DNA from: Telluria beijingensis
GTDB lineage: Bacteria > Pseudomonadota > Gammaproteobacteria > Burkholderiales > Burkholderiaceae_D
DNA length: 64,000 bases
Direction: 5' to 3'
NCBI RefSeq assembly: GCF_030770395.1
Contig: NZ_CP132480.1
Location: 1,696,891-1,760,890, forward strand
The translations under genes were made by a program, and so were the position numbers. Of the stretch, positions 34,582 through 43,257 are shown in pieces (the stretch's first letter is position 1; each line of letters starts with the position of its first letter). The notes under the pieces were generated by a model. That model worked only from the letters and a program-made list of their open reading frames with translations, did not search any database and was not told the DNA's origin.

Positions 34582-37407
34582 TTGCCACATCCGGGTATCG
34601 ACGCCATTCTCGCGGCCAGGCTGGTCGCGGGGCGAGAAACGTTTCATCGACAGTTGTTCGATGTTTTATTGAATGCTCCCTGGGAAAGGGCCGACCTGGA
34701 CCAGGAAGCGCTGGCAGCGCCGCAGCTGCTGCCGCTGCTGGCGCGCTGGGTGGCCGAAGCGCCAGTGCGCGATGCGCCCGGCATCGTGCGCGTGCTGGCC
34801 GCACGCCATCCGCTGCGCCTGCTTGTCGAGGCGGCCGGCGTGCCGTTCGCGGCCTTCGTGAGCGGTGTGCTGGCGCTCGACGCCCATGGCCTCGCCGAGC
34901 CGGGCTGCCTGCCCGACTGGAAACAGGCCAAGCTGGCGGCGCTCGCCGATCCGTCCCTGGTGTCCGCTGAATCCCTGCAGCGCTGGAATGCCTGCCAGCC
35001 GATGCTGGCGCGGCTGGCCGCGATCTGCGTGCTCGACTGCCGCCCGCTGGATGCCGCGCGCACCTCGGTTGCCGGCGCCGTCGGTCACTGGTTGACGACG
35101 GTCGATCCGGTGCCGATGCCGCCATTCTTCCTGGAGCAGCTGCGCTACTCCGCTTTCCACGTCAGCTACCTCGCCGATCCGCAACGCCATGACTTCAAGC
35201 GTGCGATCGTGCGCCAGGCTGCCCACATCGCGGGCGCGCCGCCGCCGGCCGCGGTCGAGCGGGCACCAGGTTCCCCACGGCTGACCATTGTCGGCGAGCT
35301 GGTCTATCCGCAGCATGCGATGTTCCGCTGCTATGCTGAATTGCTGGAGGGGCTGACATCGCGCTACGAGGTGACGCTGGTCGCCGAGGAGCCCAGCCGC
35401 TGCCCCGAGCATGCCCAATTCAGCCATCGCCAGGTGTATTTCCCGCGCCAGGAGCGCGACGTGGCGCGTCTCGCGGCCACGGTGGCGGCCACGCAGCCCG
35501 ACATCGTGCTGTACCCCAGCGTCGGCATGACCTATTGGACGTTTGTGCTATCGCTGCTGCGGCTTGCGCCGTTGCAACTGATGTCGATCGGGCACCCCGC
35601 GCCGTCGTGCAGCGACGCCATCGACGGCACGATGGTCTACAGCGGGTTGGTGCTGGCGCCGGATCCGCATGCCGGCCCCTTGCTGCCCTACGACCGCCAG
35701 CCGCTGCCGGCGCCGCCGCCCGGCGGCTGGGGCGACGGCGCAGCAGGCGACCCGGAAGATGGCCTTGTCGTCTCCATCAATGCGGCCGCGATGAAACTGT
35801 CGCCGCCGTTCATCGCGGCCCTGCAAGCCGTGGTGCGCGGCGCGCCACCTGGCACCCGCCTGCAGTTCTTTCCGAGCGTTGCCGGCGCCGGCCTGCTTGC
35901 CTTGCGTCGGAAATTATTGGCACTGTTCCCGGACGCGATCGTCCAGCCGAATGCGTCATACCGCGACTACATGGCCAATCTCGGCCGCTCCGCCGTGGTG
36001 CTGCAGAGCTTCCCGTTCGGCGGCACCAACACCACCATGGATGCGCTGGCGCTCGGTATCCCGGTCGTGTGCCTGGACAGCGACGAGATGGCTGCCGCGG
36101 CCGATTCGGCGATCCTGCGCGGCGCCGGGCTGGAGGAAGCGTGCGTGGCTACGCCTGAACAATTCGTCGCCCTGACGCTGGAGCTGCTGCACTCGCCGGC
36201 GCGGCGCGCGGCGCTCCGGGCCGCCGCCGGCGCCGCGCTGGCGCGCGGCGCCCCGGCGCGCGCCAAGGTGGCGCCGCGCGCGCGGCCGCTGCCGCTGGAC
36301 GTCGGCGGCGCCGTCGCGCCGCTGCCGTTCCAGATGGGATTGCCGGCGCTGGATGCGTTTCCGCGCAAGGTGTGGGCGCGCATGGCGGCGCGCACCGCGC
36401 GTTCGCTGCAGACGCGCCACCTGCTGAAGGAATCGAGCTTCGGCGCGCCGGCCCTGCGCACCGCGATCGCCAGCTACCTCAAGCTCTCGCGCGGGATCGA
36501 CTGCATGCCGTGCCAGGTGTTCGTCAGCGCCGGCTACCGCGACGCCCTGGGCCTGGTCGCGCATGCGCTGCTGGCGCCGGGCGACATGGTGTGGACCGAG
36601 GAACCGGGCTTTCCGCCCACGCGCCACCTGCTGGCGGGCCTGGGCTACGTGCCGCGCCCGGCGCCGGTCGACGAGCATGGCCTGGACGTGGCGCGCGCCG
36701 CGCTGCTGGCGCCGGGCGCGTGCATGGCGGTGGTCACGCCGGGCCACCAGTGCCCGCTCACGATGAGCATGCCGCCGGCGCGGCGCCAGCAGCTGCTCGA
36801 CTGGGCCGGCGCCCACGACGCCTGGATCGTCGAGGACGACTACGACGGCGAGTTCCGCCACAGCGGGCGCCCGCTGCCGGCCCTGGCCAGCATGGACCGC
36901 GGCGGCCGCGTGATCTACTGCGGCAGCTTCAGCAAGGTGATGTTCCCGGCGCTGCGCCTGTCCTACGTGGTGGTGCCGCCCGAACTGGTCGAGCGCTTCG
37001 AGGACGCGGCCAGCCTGCTCAGCAACGGCTGCCCGGCGCTCACCCAGGCCATCCTGTGCGAGTTCATGCAGGACGGCCACTTCGTGCGCCACGTCCAGGC
37101 CATGCGCCGCCTGTACGCCGAGCGGCGCGAGATCACGGCGCGCGCGCTGGCCCCCGCCTTCGGCGAACGGGCGACGATCCTGCCCCAGGCCGGCGGCCTG
37201 CACCTGGTGGCCGAAGTCTCTCCCGGCGCCGACCGCCTGCTCGCCGCGCGCCTGCGCGAGCACGGCCTGGCGCCGCTGGCGCTGGCCGACTTCCACGCCG
37301 GCGCGCCCAGCCGCAGCGCGCTCCTGCTCAACTTCACCAATGTCGCCGGCAGCGCACAGGCGGAAGAACTGGCGCGGCGCGTGGCGCAAGCCTTGGACGC
37401 ATCGTAA
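34582..37407 (+). CDS. fusion of HMW1C-like glycosyltransferase and MocR-type aminotransferase domain
   Basis: One uninterrupted frame of 941 residues joins two unrelated enzymes. Residues 1 to about 555 resemble HMW1C-type (GT41-related) N-glycosyltransferases: YPSVGMTYWTFVLSLLRLAP, LMSIGHPAPSCSDAIDG, YRDYMANLGRSAVVLQSFPF and GGTNTTMDALALGIPVVCLD. Residues about 583-941 are the fold-type-I aminotransferase domain of MocR/GabR regulators, from PFQMGLPALDAFPRKVWARM through DDYDGEFRHSGRPLP to YCGSFSKVMFPALRLSY, where K785 should bind PLP. The winged-helix DNA-binding domain normally before it is missing. The start is TTG 34582 with GGGAG 6 bases upstream. It may be a real bifunctional protein or the product of a deletion joining two genes. 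Confidence 0.8.
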   Translation: MPHPGIDAILAARLVAGRETFHRQLFDVLLNAPWERADLDQEALAAPQLLPLLARWVAEAPVRDAPGIVRVLAARHPLRLLVEAAGVPFAAFVSGVLALDAHGLAEPGCLPDWKQAKLAALADPSLVSAESLQRWNACQPMLARLAAICVLDCRPLDAARTSVAGAVGHWLTTVDPVPMPPFFLEQLRYSAFHVSYLADPQRHDFKRAIVRQAAHIAGAPPPAAVERAPGSPRLTIVGELVYPQHAMFRCYAELLEGLTSRYEVTLVAEEPSRCPEHAQFSHRQVYFPRQERDVARLAATVAATQPDIVLYPSVGMTYWTFVLSLLRLAPLQLMSIGHPAPSCSDAIDGTMVYSGLVLAPDPHAGPLLPYDRQPLPAPPPGGWGDGAAGDPEDGLVVSINAAAMKLSPPFIAALQAVVRGAPPGTRLQFFPSVAGAGLLALRRKLLALFPDAIVQPNASYRDYMANLGRSAVVLQSFPFGGTNTTMDALALGIPVVCLDSDEMAAAADSAILRGAGLEEACVATPEQFVALTLELLHSPARRAALRAAAGAALARGAPARAKVAPRARPLPLDVGGAVAPLPFQMGLPALDAFPRKVWARMAARTARSLQTRHLLKESSFGAPALRTAIASYLKLSRGIDCMPCQVFVSAGYRDALGLVAHALLAPGDMVWTEEPGFPPTRHLLAGLGYVPRPAPVDEHGLDVARAALLAPGACMAVVTPGHQCPLTMSMPPARRQQLLDWAGAHDAWIVEDDYDGEFRHSGRPLPALASMDRGGRVIYCGSFSKVMFPALRLSYVVVPPELVERFEDAASLLSNGCPALTQAILCEFMQDGHFVRHVQAMRRLYAERREITARALAPAFGERATILPQAGGLHLVAEVSPGADRLLAARLREHGLAPLALADFHAGAPSRSALLLNFTNVAGSAQAEELARRVAQALDAS

Positions 37408-37410
37408 TAC

Positions 37411-37452
37411 AGAGCGCGCGAGCGTAGCGCAGCCGCCGCGGTTGCGCGCTCT
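37411..37452 (+). terminator. hairpin after the fusion gene
   Basis: AGAGCGCGC (37411-37419) and GCGCGCTCT (37444-37452) form a 9-bp stem, 3 bases after the stop codon. The 24-base loop contains more GC pairs. There is no T-run, so termination strength is uncertain. Confidence 0.55.
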
Positions 37453-37557
37453 ACCCTAAGCCGTATTGCCGCGGGCCGTCCCAATTCGTATCTTGAAGGC
37501 ATCTTTTTACGACCCGCGCGACCGCGCCCGGGTCGATCTCCTTCGCCCGGACCCGCC

Positions 37558-39228
37558 ATGAATACCATGACCATCCTGCTGTCCTCGTTCATCCTCTCGG
37601 TGACGGGGTTGGCGATCTTCATCTGGTCGCTGCGCAACCGCCTGTTCGAGGCCAGCCCCGCCGCGGCCCGCACCATCTTCTCGCATGGCGAGATCGGGCG
37701 CAGCGACGACCCCGCCGCCACCCCGGGCCAGGCCGCCGCCCAGGTGGCGCGCGACGCCGCCCCGCCGCTGTCCGCAGACGAGGCGCGGCAGTTGAACGAG
37801 GAATTGCAGGCGCGCGTCGAGGCCGACCGTTCGAGCGCGCTGGTGACCTTCCTGTTCCTCAGCTGCGCCGTGGTCTGGCTGCTGGTCGCGACCGCCGCCG
37901 GCCTGCTCAGCTCCATCAAGCTGCACGAGCCCGACCTGCTGGTGAACCAGGCCTGGCTCACCTTCGGGCGCATGCGCACCATCCACCTCAACGCGGTGGC
38001 CTATGGCTGGGCGCCGATGGCGGCGCTGGGACTGGCCATGTGGCTGCTGCCGCGCCTGCTCAAGACGCCGCTGGTCGGCGCGCGCTACGCGATCGCCGGC
38101 GCCATGGTGTGGAATGCGGGCCTGATCGCGGGCCTGGGCTGCATCGCGGTGGGCATCAGCGACGGCATGGAGTGGCTCGAGATCCCGTGGCAGGTCGACA
38201 TCCTGTTCGTGCTGGGCGGCGCGCTGGTCGGCCTGCCGCTGGTCTACACGCTGCAGGCGCGCAAGGTGCACCACCTGTACGTGTCGGTCTGGTACATGGG
38301 CGCCGCGCTGTTCTGGTTCCCTACCCTGTTCCTGGTCGGGAACCTGCCGGCCATGCACTTCGGCGTGCAGCAGGCGGCCATGAACTGGTGGTTCGGCCAC
38401 AACGTGCTGGGCCTGTTCTACACGCCGATGGCGCTGGCCTGCGTGTATTACTTTCTGCCGAAGATCATCGGACGCCCGATCCAGTCGTACAACCTGTCGC
38501 TGGTGGGCTTCTGGTCGCTGGCCTTCTTCTACGGCCAGGTCGGCGGCCACCACCTGATCGGCGGCCCGGTGCCGGGCTGGCTGATCACGCTGTCGATCGT
38601 GCAGAGCGTGATGATGATCGTGCCGGTGCTGGCGTTTTCGATCAACCAGCACCTGACCATGAAGGGCCACTTCGACCGCCTGTGGCACTCGCCCACGCTG
38701 CGCTTCATCGTGCTGGGCGGGATGATGTACACCCTCAGTTCGATCCAGGGCTCCATCGAAGCGCTGCGCAGCGTGAACACGATCGCCCACTTCACCCACT
38801 TCACCGTGGCCCACGCCCATCTCGGCCTGTACGGATTCTTCACGCTGGTGATGTTCGGCGCCGTCTATTTCGTGATGCCGCGCGTGATGGACTGGGAGTG
38901 GCCCTACCCGAACCTGATCTCGCTGCACTTCTGGCTGGTGGTGGTCGGTTTCGGCATCTATTTCGTCGGCCTGTCGATCGGCGGCTGGCTGCAGGGCCTG
39001 GCCATGCTGGATGCGGCGCGTCCATTCATGGATTCGGTCAACGTGACCATCCCCTGGCTCAAGAGCCGCTCGGTGGGCGGCGGCATCATGGCCCTCGGCC
39101 ACCTGGTGTTCGCGATCCACTTCGTGCTGATGGCGACCCGCCGCGGCGTGGCGCGCGAAGGCGCGGCGCTGCTGAACGAACCGGTCGACAAATTCGTGAA
39201 TAGCGCCGCCACCCCGACGGCCGCCTGA
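37558..39228 (+). CDS. ccoN: cbb3-type cytochrome c oxidase subunit I with CcoS-like N-terminus
   Basis: The 556-residue membrane protein is a haem-copper oxidase catalytic subunit of the cbb3 class. Haem and copper ligands are visible in TIHLNAVAYGW, WWFGHNVLGLFYTP (with the helix Tyr used by cbb3 enzymes), QVGGHHLIGGP, and FTHFTVAHAHLGLYGFF. It reduces oxygen at the inner membrane with high affinity. The first 70 residues are extra: a membrane helix followed by IFIWSLRNRLFEASPAAARTI, similar to the small assembly protein CcoS. After this comes a charged linker and the normal CcoN. It starts an operon with ccoO and a cytochrome c. No ccoP, ccoQ or ccoG follow. Confidence 0.9.
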   Translation: MNTMTILLSSFILSVTGLAIFIWSLRNRLFEASPAAARTIFSHGEIGRSDDPAATPGQAAAQVARDAAPPLSADEARQLNEELQARVEADRSSALVTFLFLSCAVVWLLVATAAGLLSSIKLHEPDLLVNQAWLTFGRMRTIHLNAVAYGWAPMAALGLAMWLLPRLLKTPLVGARYAIAGAMVWNAGLIAGLGCIAVGISDGMEWLEIPWQVDILFVLGGALVGLPLVYTLQARKVHHLYVSVWYMGAALFWFPTLFLVGNLPAMHFGVQQAAMNWWFGHNVLGLFYTPMALACVYYFLPKIIGRPIQSYNLSLVGFWSLAFFYGQVGGHHLIGGPVPGWLITLSIVQSVMMIVPVLAFSINQHLTMKGHFDRLWHSPTLRFIVLGGMMYTLSSIQGSIEALRSVNTIAHFTHFTVAHAHLGLYGFFTLVMFGAVYFVMPRVMDWEWPYPNLISLHFWLVVVGFGIYFVGLSIGGWLQGLAMLDAARPFMDSVNVTIPWLKSRSVGGGIMALGHLVFAIHFVLMATRRGVAREGAALLNEPVDKFVNSAATPTAA

Positions 39229-39237
39229 AGGAAAACC

Positions 39238-39840
39238 ATGCAAGACGAACTCAAACTGCTGGGCGGCGCGATGGTGACGCTGGCGCTGGCCACATCGGCG
39301 CTGGTGGTGGTGCCCCACATGCAGCTGAAGGACGGCGAACCGCCGCCGGGACTCAAGCCGTACAGCTCGGCCGAGCTGCGCGGACGCCAGGTGTACATCG
39401 CCAACGGCTGCATCTACTGCCACTCGCAGCAGCCGCGCGACCCGATCCAGGCGCCAGACGACAAGCGCGGCTGGGGCCGGGCCTCGGTGGCGGCCGATTA
39501 TTTCCATGACAAGCCGCACCTGCTGGGCACCATGCGCACCGGGCCCGACCTGTTCAACATCGGCGCGCGCCAGCCCAGCGTCGACTGGCACCTGGGCCAT
39601 ATGTACCAGCCGCGGGCGTATGTCGCCGGCTCCATCATGCCGGCCTATCCCTACCTGTTCGAGGTCAAGGACAAGGCGGACCAGGGGGATCGCGTGGTCA
39701 CGCTGCCGCGCGGCTATACGCCGGCCGGCAAGGTGGTGGTGGCGCGCCAGGAAGCGCTCGACCTGGTGGCTTACCTGATCAGCCTGGACCGCACCTATCC
39801 GGCGGTCGAGACCTTGGGCACGCAGAGGGAACGCAAATGA
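39238..39840 (+). CDS. ccoO: cbb3-type oxidase monohaem subunit II
   Basis: The 200-residue subunit has one N-terminal membrane anchor (about 9-27) and a periplasmic monohaem cytochrome domain with the haem motif CIYCH (C58, C61, H62). The phrases GWGRASVAADYFHDKPHLLGTMRTGPDL and YQPRAYVAGSIMPAYPYLF are typical of CcoO. It delivers electrons to CcoN. AAGGAAAA precedes the ATG, 10 bases after the ccoN stop, and its own stop overlaps the next gene's start by 4 bases. Confidence 0.93.
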   Translation: MQDELKLLGGAMVTLALATSALVVVPHMQLKDGEPPPGLKPYSSAELRGRQVYIANGCIYCHSQQPRDPIQAPDDKRGWGRASVAADYFHDKPHLLGTMRTGPDLFNIGARQPSVDWHLGHMYQPRAYVAGSIMPAYPYLFEVKDKADQGDRVVTLPRGYTPAGKVVVARQEALDLVAYLISLDRTYPAVETLGTQRERK

Positions 39841-40436
39841 GCGAACATTACCGCGACCACGACCACGAACGCGCGCAGCGGCGCGAGAATCCCGACCCGA
39901 CCGAGGGCGAGCGGCCCTTTCCCAAGCCGCTGCTGGCGGTCGTGTTCGGCCTGGTGGCCTGGGGCATCGGCTACATCTACATCACGCAAAGCAACGACGA
40001 CGCCGCCTTCGGCGACCACCGCACCCTGTCCACCCTGCAGGGACCGGCGCCGGGCGCGAAAGTCGACGGCGCCCAGATCTACAACGCCCAGTGCGTGGCC
40101 TGCCACCAGGCCAGCGGCTCGGGGCTGCCCGGCGTGTTCCCGCCGCTGGCGGAATCCGAATGGGTGACCGGGGATCCGGCGCGCCTGGCGCAGATCGTGC
40201 TGCACGGCGTGAGCGGCACGCTGACGGTGAAAGGCGCCGCCTATAACGGCATGATGCCGCCCTTCAAGGACAAGCTGGACGACGCCGAGATGGCCGCCCT
40301 GCTGACCCATATCCGTAGCCAGTTCGGCAACCGCGGGAAGCCGGTCGACGCCAAGCTGGTGCTTGAAGCCCGCAGCGCCAGCAGCGCGCGCACGGCGCCG
40401 TGGAATGGCGACGATGAACTCGCCACCTTCAAGTAG
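39837..40436 (+). CDS. membrane-anchored monohaem cytochrome c (CcoP-like position)
   Basis: The 199-residue product has a hydrophilic 28-residue N-terminus rich in His, Asp and Arg, one membrane helix (about 31-50), and a class I cytochrome c domain with CVACH (C86, C89, H90) and a methionine ligand probably in NGMMPPFKDKL. It occupies the place of CcoP, but CcoP normally has two haems. It probably feeds electrons to the oxidase from the bc1 complex or a soluble cytochrome. The ATGA overlap with ccoO shows that it is co-translated. Confidence 0.88.
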   Translation: MSEHYRDHDHERAQRRENPDPTEGERPFPKPLLAVVFGLVAWGIGYIYITQSNDDAAFGDHRTLSTLQGPAPGAKVDGAQIYNAQCVACHQASGSGLPGVFPPLAESEWVTGDPARLAQIVLHGVSGTLTVKGAAYNGMMPPFKDKLDDAEMAALLTHIRSQFGNRGKPVDAKLVLEARSASSARTAPWNGDDELATFK

Positions 40437-41058
40437 CCGCGCCACCGCGCTCGCCGTGCTGGCCATCGCCCTGGCCGGCAGCGGCGCCCTGTACTACGGC
40501 AGCAGCGGTTTTCGCGCGATTTCGACCGAGGCCGCGCGCCGCCTCGAGGTCGCCGAACGTCCGCTGCGGCTGCCGCCGGCGACCCTGAGCGGCGCCGACG
40601 GCGCCACCGGCCCCCTGGCCGACGAACTGCGGCGCGACGGCCGTATCACCCTGGTCACCTTCATCTACGCACGCTGCCAGTCGATCTGCCGCGTGGTCGG
40701 CAGCGAGCTGCAGCAGATGCAGGACCAGATCCGCGCGCGCGGCGCGGCCAAGCGGGTGCGCCTGGTGACGATCAGCTTCGACCCGCGCGACGATGCCCGG
40801 GCGCTGGGCCGGTACGGGCGCATGATGAAGACCGACCCCGCGGTATGGCGGCTGTACGGGGTTCCCGACGATAACGAGCGGCGGCGCCTGCTCGATGCCT
40901 TCGGCGTGGTCGTGGTGCCGGCGCCGCTGGGTGAATTCGAGCACAATGCCGCCTTCCACGTGGTCGACCGCGGCGGCCGCCTGGTGCGCATCCTCGACTA
41001 TACCGAGCCCGGAACGGCGCTCGACGACGCGCTGGCGCGCGCCGCACAAGGCACGTAG
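40414..41058 (+). CDS. SCO1/SenC-family copper chaperone
   Basis: The roughly 214-residue product has an N-terminal membrane anchor (about 11-28) and a thioredoxin-like SCO domain. The copper-binding cysteines are C88 and C92 (ARCQSICRVVG) and the third ligand is probably H177 (FEHNAAFHVVD). SCO proteins deliver or reduce copper for oxidase assembly in the periplasm. The start is uncertain between ATG 40405 and ATG 40414; both overlap the end of the cytochrome c gene. As part of the operon it probably serves the CuB centre of CcoN. Confidence 0.85.
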   Translation: MNSPPSSSRATALAVLAIALAGSGALYYGSSGFRAISTEAARRLEVAERPLRLPPATLSGADGATGPLADELRRDGRITLVTFIYARCQSICRVVGSELQQMQDQIRARGAAKRVRLVTISFDPRDDARALGRYGRMMKTDPAVWRLYGVPDDNERRRLLDAFGVVVVPAPLGEFEHNAAFHVVDRGGRLVRILDYTEPGTALDDALARAAQGT

Positions 41059-41061
41059 CCG

Positions 41062-41661
41062 ATGCGGATGCCCCGCCTGCACGATCGCCTGGGGCGCTGG
41101 AGCGGCCCGGTCCTGCTGGGTGCGCTAATGCTCACCCGCGCGCCGCTGGAAGCATCGATGCTGGGCCATATGCTGGTGCAACTGCCGCTGCTGGTGATCT
41201 GCGGCGTCCTGTTGCGGCCATGGCTACGCCTGCCGGCCGGGCTGGCGCGCTGGGATGGGCAAGGGCTGGCGACCTTCGTCGCGGCCGCCTTCGTCACTAC
41301 CTACTGGATGATTCCGCGGGCGCTGGAACAGGCGCTGTTCGAGCCGCTTGCCGCCGGCGCCAAATTCGCCAGCCTGCTGCTGCTCGGCGCCGCCCTGCCG
41401 GGCGCCCTGCGCCGGGCCCATGTGGTGGTCCAGCTATTCTTTGTGGCCAATATCTGCGCCATGATGGCGATTGCCGGCATGCTGTACCGGGAACTGCCCC
41501 AGCGTCTATGCAACGCCTACCTGCTGGACGACCAGACCGTCACCGGCACCGCGCTCGTGATCCTGGCGCTGGTGCTGGGGGTGGCCTGGTGCGTCGTCAA
41601 TGCACGGCATTTCGCGGATCCGCCGGAGGGGTCGAATGGACCGGATCGGCCGTCACGTTAG
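41062..41661 (+). CDS. CtaG-like integral membrane protein of the oxidase operon
   Basis: The 199-residue product has about five hydrophobic segments. The early stretch SMLGHMLVQLPLLVICGVLL resembles the HM...L helices of caa3-type CtaG assembly proteins, but the protein is shorter. It starts 3 bases after the SCO gene and is therefore probably an assembly or accessory factor of the cbb3-type oxidase. The family assignment is tentative. Repeat copy 3 begins 2 bases after its stop. Confidence 0.6.
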   Translation: MRMPRLHDRLGRWSGPVLLGALMLTRAPLEASMLGHMLVQLPLLVICGVLLRPWLRLPAGLARWDGQGLATFVAAAFVTTYWMIPRALEQALFEPLAAGAKFASLLLLGAALPGALRRAHVVVQLFFVANICAMMAIAGMLYRELPQRLCNAYLLDDQTVTGTALVILALVLGVAWCVVNARHFADPPEGSNGPDRPSR

Positions 41662-41663
41662 CA

Positions 41664-41767
41664 CGTCATTCCCGCGCAGGCGGGAATCCAAGCCCGTCGG
41701 TCAGCCGCGAACTTCGACGTATGTGGTGCGGCACGCAACCTTGGATTACCGCCTGCGCGGGAATGAC
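41664..41767. repeat. inverted-repeat element, copy 3
   Basis: The left arm CGTCATTCCCGCGCAGGCGG, then GAATCCAAG, mirrors the right arm CCTTGGATTACCGCCTGCGC, then GGGAATGAC. About 45 bases of unrelated sequence lie between. It begins almost directly after the stop of the CtaG-like gene and separates it from the convergent LuxR-type regulator. Confidence 0.85.
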
Positions 41768-41810
41768 CTACCTGGGGCTGCAGGCCATTGGTATCTGCGG
41801 CGCCATGCGC

Positions 41811-42437
41811 TCAATTATAAGTAGTGCGGATGCCGCTGCCCGGACGGATCAGGCCGCGTTGCGTCGCCACCACGACGGCATGGGTGCGCGCGGTCGCGTC
41901 GAGCTTGCTCATCACGCCCTTCACGTGGGTCTTGACGGTGCCGACCCCGATGCCCAGCTTGCGGGCGATCGACTTGTTGCAGCAGCCCTCGGCCAGCAGT
42001 TGCAGCACGTCGGTCTCGCGGCCGGTGAGGTTTTCGCGGCTCAGGCTATCGGCCACGCTGCGCGTGACGGATTCGCTCAGGTAGCGCTGGCCCTGGGCCA
42101 GCGAGGCGACCGCCTTGAGCAGCTCGTCCTGGCTGCACGATTGCAGCACGTAGCCGTGCACGCCCGCGTCCATCGCGATGCGCACTTCCCACTCCTTGTC
42201 GAGCTGGGTGACGATCAGGACGCTGGGCCGGCGCAGGCCGCCGTGTTCCGGCTGGCGCGCCAGCGCCAGGCCGGTATCGTAGTCGGCGACCAAAACCCGC
42301 GCCACCTGCCGCGCCTCGGGCTGGCTCAGGTGGGTGCTGACGCGCAGTTCGGGGCGGTCGGCGAGGATGGCGTGCAGGCCGGCGGTCATCACCGGATCGG
42401 TGTGGATGATATGAACGGCGGATGGAATGGTAGGCAT
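41811..42437 (-). CDS. LuxR-family response regulator with atypical receiver
   Basis: The 208-residue protein has a degenerate receiver domain (about 6-120) and a LuxR/NarL helix-turn-helix at the C-terminus (LTGRETDVLQLLAEGCCNKSIARKLGIGVGTVKTHVKGVMSKL). The receiver has the phrase VLVADYDTG with D52 or D54 as possible acceptor. The usual N-terminal acidic pair is replaced by HTDP, and the conserved Lys after strand 5 is missing (GYVLQSCSQDE). Phosphorylation control is thus questionable. There is no cognate kinase nearby. GGAG lies just before the ATG at 42437. It is divergent from nsrR. Confidence 0.82.
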   Translation of the reverse strand: MPTIPSAVHIIHTDPVMTAGLHAILADRPELRVSTHLSQPEARQVARVLVADYDTGLALARQPEHGGLRRPSVLIVTQLDKEWEVRIAMDAGVHGYVLQSCSQDELLKAVASLAQGQRYLSESVTRSVADSLSRENLTGRETDVLQLLAEGCCNKSIARKLGIGVGTVKTHVKGVMSKLDATARTHAVVVATQRGLIRPGSGIRTTYN

Positions 42438-42584
42438 GGTGTACTCCTGATTTAGCAGCGTCGGGCTTGCTACCCGTTCGTTCATATTGGAACGACAAGT
42501 TAAGTCCGGCAAGTTAATACATGTAAAAATTGCGCCGCCGGGTCGCGGCGGGATGGACGTCGAATGCGTTATACTTGGGCGATC

Positions 42585-43034
42585 ATGCGTCTGACCTCCT
42601 TCACCGATTACACGTTGCGCACGCTGCTGCACCTGGGAAGCAATCCCGGCCGCCTGGTAACGATCCAGGAGATCGCAGACCTGCACAATATTTCGAAAAA
42701 CCACCTGATGAAGGTGGTGAATGAGCTCGCACGCAACGGCACGATTGAAACCATTCGTGGCCGCAACGGCGGCTTTCGCCTCGCACACGATCCGAAAGAC
42801 ATCAACGTCGGCGCCATCGTGCGCATGAGCGAGAGCGACTTCTACATGGCCGAGTGCTTCGATCCCAACGGCACGCCGTGCGGCCTGGTCAAGGCCTGCG
42901 GCCTGAAGGGCGTGCTGGGCAATGCCACCGCCGCCTACCTGGCCGAACTCGATCGTCATACCCTCGCCTCCCTGTTGCCTGAACCGCGTCCGCGCGAAGT
43001 GCCGGTTACCGTGCATCGGCGCAAGGCCGCGTGA
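42585..43034 (+). CDS. nsrR: nitric oxide-sensing Rrf2-family repressor NsrR
   Basis: The 149-residue protein has the Rrf2 winged helix (MRLTSFTDYTLRTLLHLG, then ISKNHLMKVVNELARNG) and the three iron-sulfur cysteines C91, C99 and C105 in the NsrR spacing (CFDPNGTPC and KACGL). It represses genes such as hmp or norB until nitric oxide damages the cluster. The ATG at 42585 gives the conserved N-terminus; a seven-residue extension is possible. No clear target gene lies next to it, although the cbb3-type oxidase operon lies nearby. Confidence 0.92.
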   Translation: MRLTSFTDYTLRTLLHLGSNPGRLVTIQEIADLHNISKNHLMKVVNELARNGTIETIRGRNGGFRLAHDPKDINVGAIVRMSESDFYMAECFDPNGTPCGLVKACGLKGVLGNATAAYLAELDRHTLASLLPEPRPREVPVTVHRRKAA

Positions 43035-43257
43035 ATCCAGGGCCGCACATCGGCCCGCTCATTGGCCCGCTTATCTACGCCACCGACGGCATCCCGGATT
43101 CGTTCGCCGGATAGAATTCCCGGTCTTCGCGCCATCCCGCTACCGAGGCTTGTGCTCAGCAGTTAACCAAGTGTAATGCGATTCGCCTAAAGATGCAAAC
43201 TATATGCCTGTTTTTGGATGGACCGTGGCGGACGCCGCATCTTGGCCCAGCAGGACG

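Noticed and set aside
37507..39600. 697-codon open frame antisense to ccoN and ccoO
   Set aside because: Reverse-frame artefact of GC-rich membrane-protein genes; it is rich in His, Gln and Arg and has no recognisable domain.
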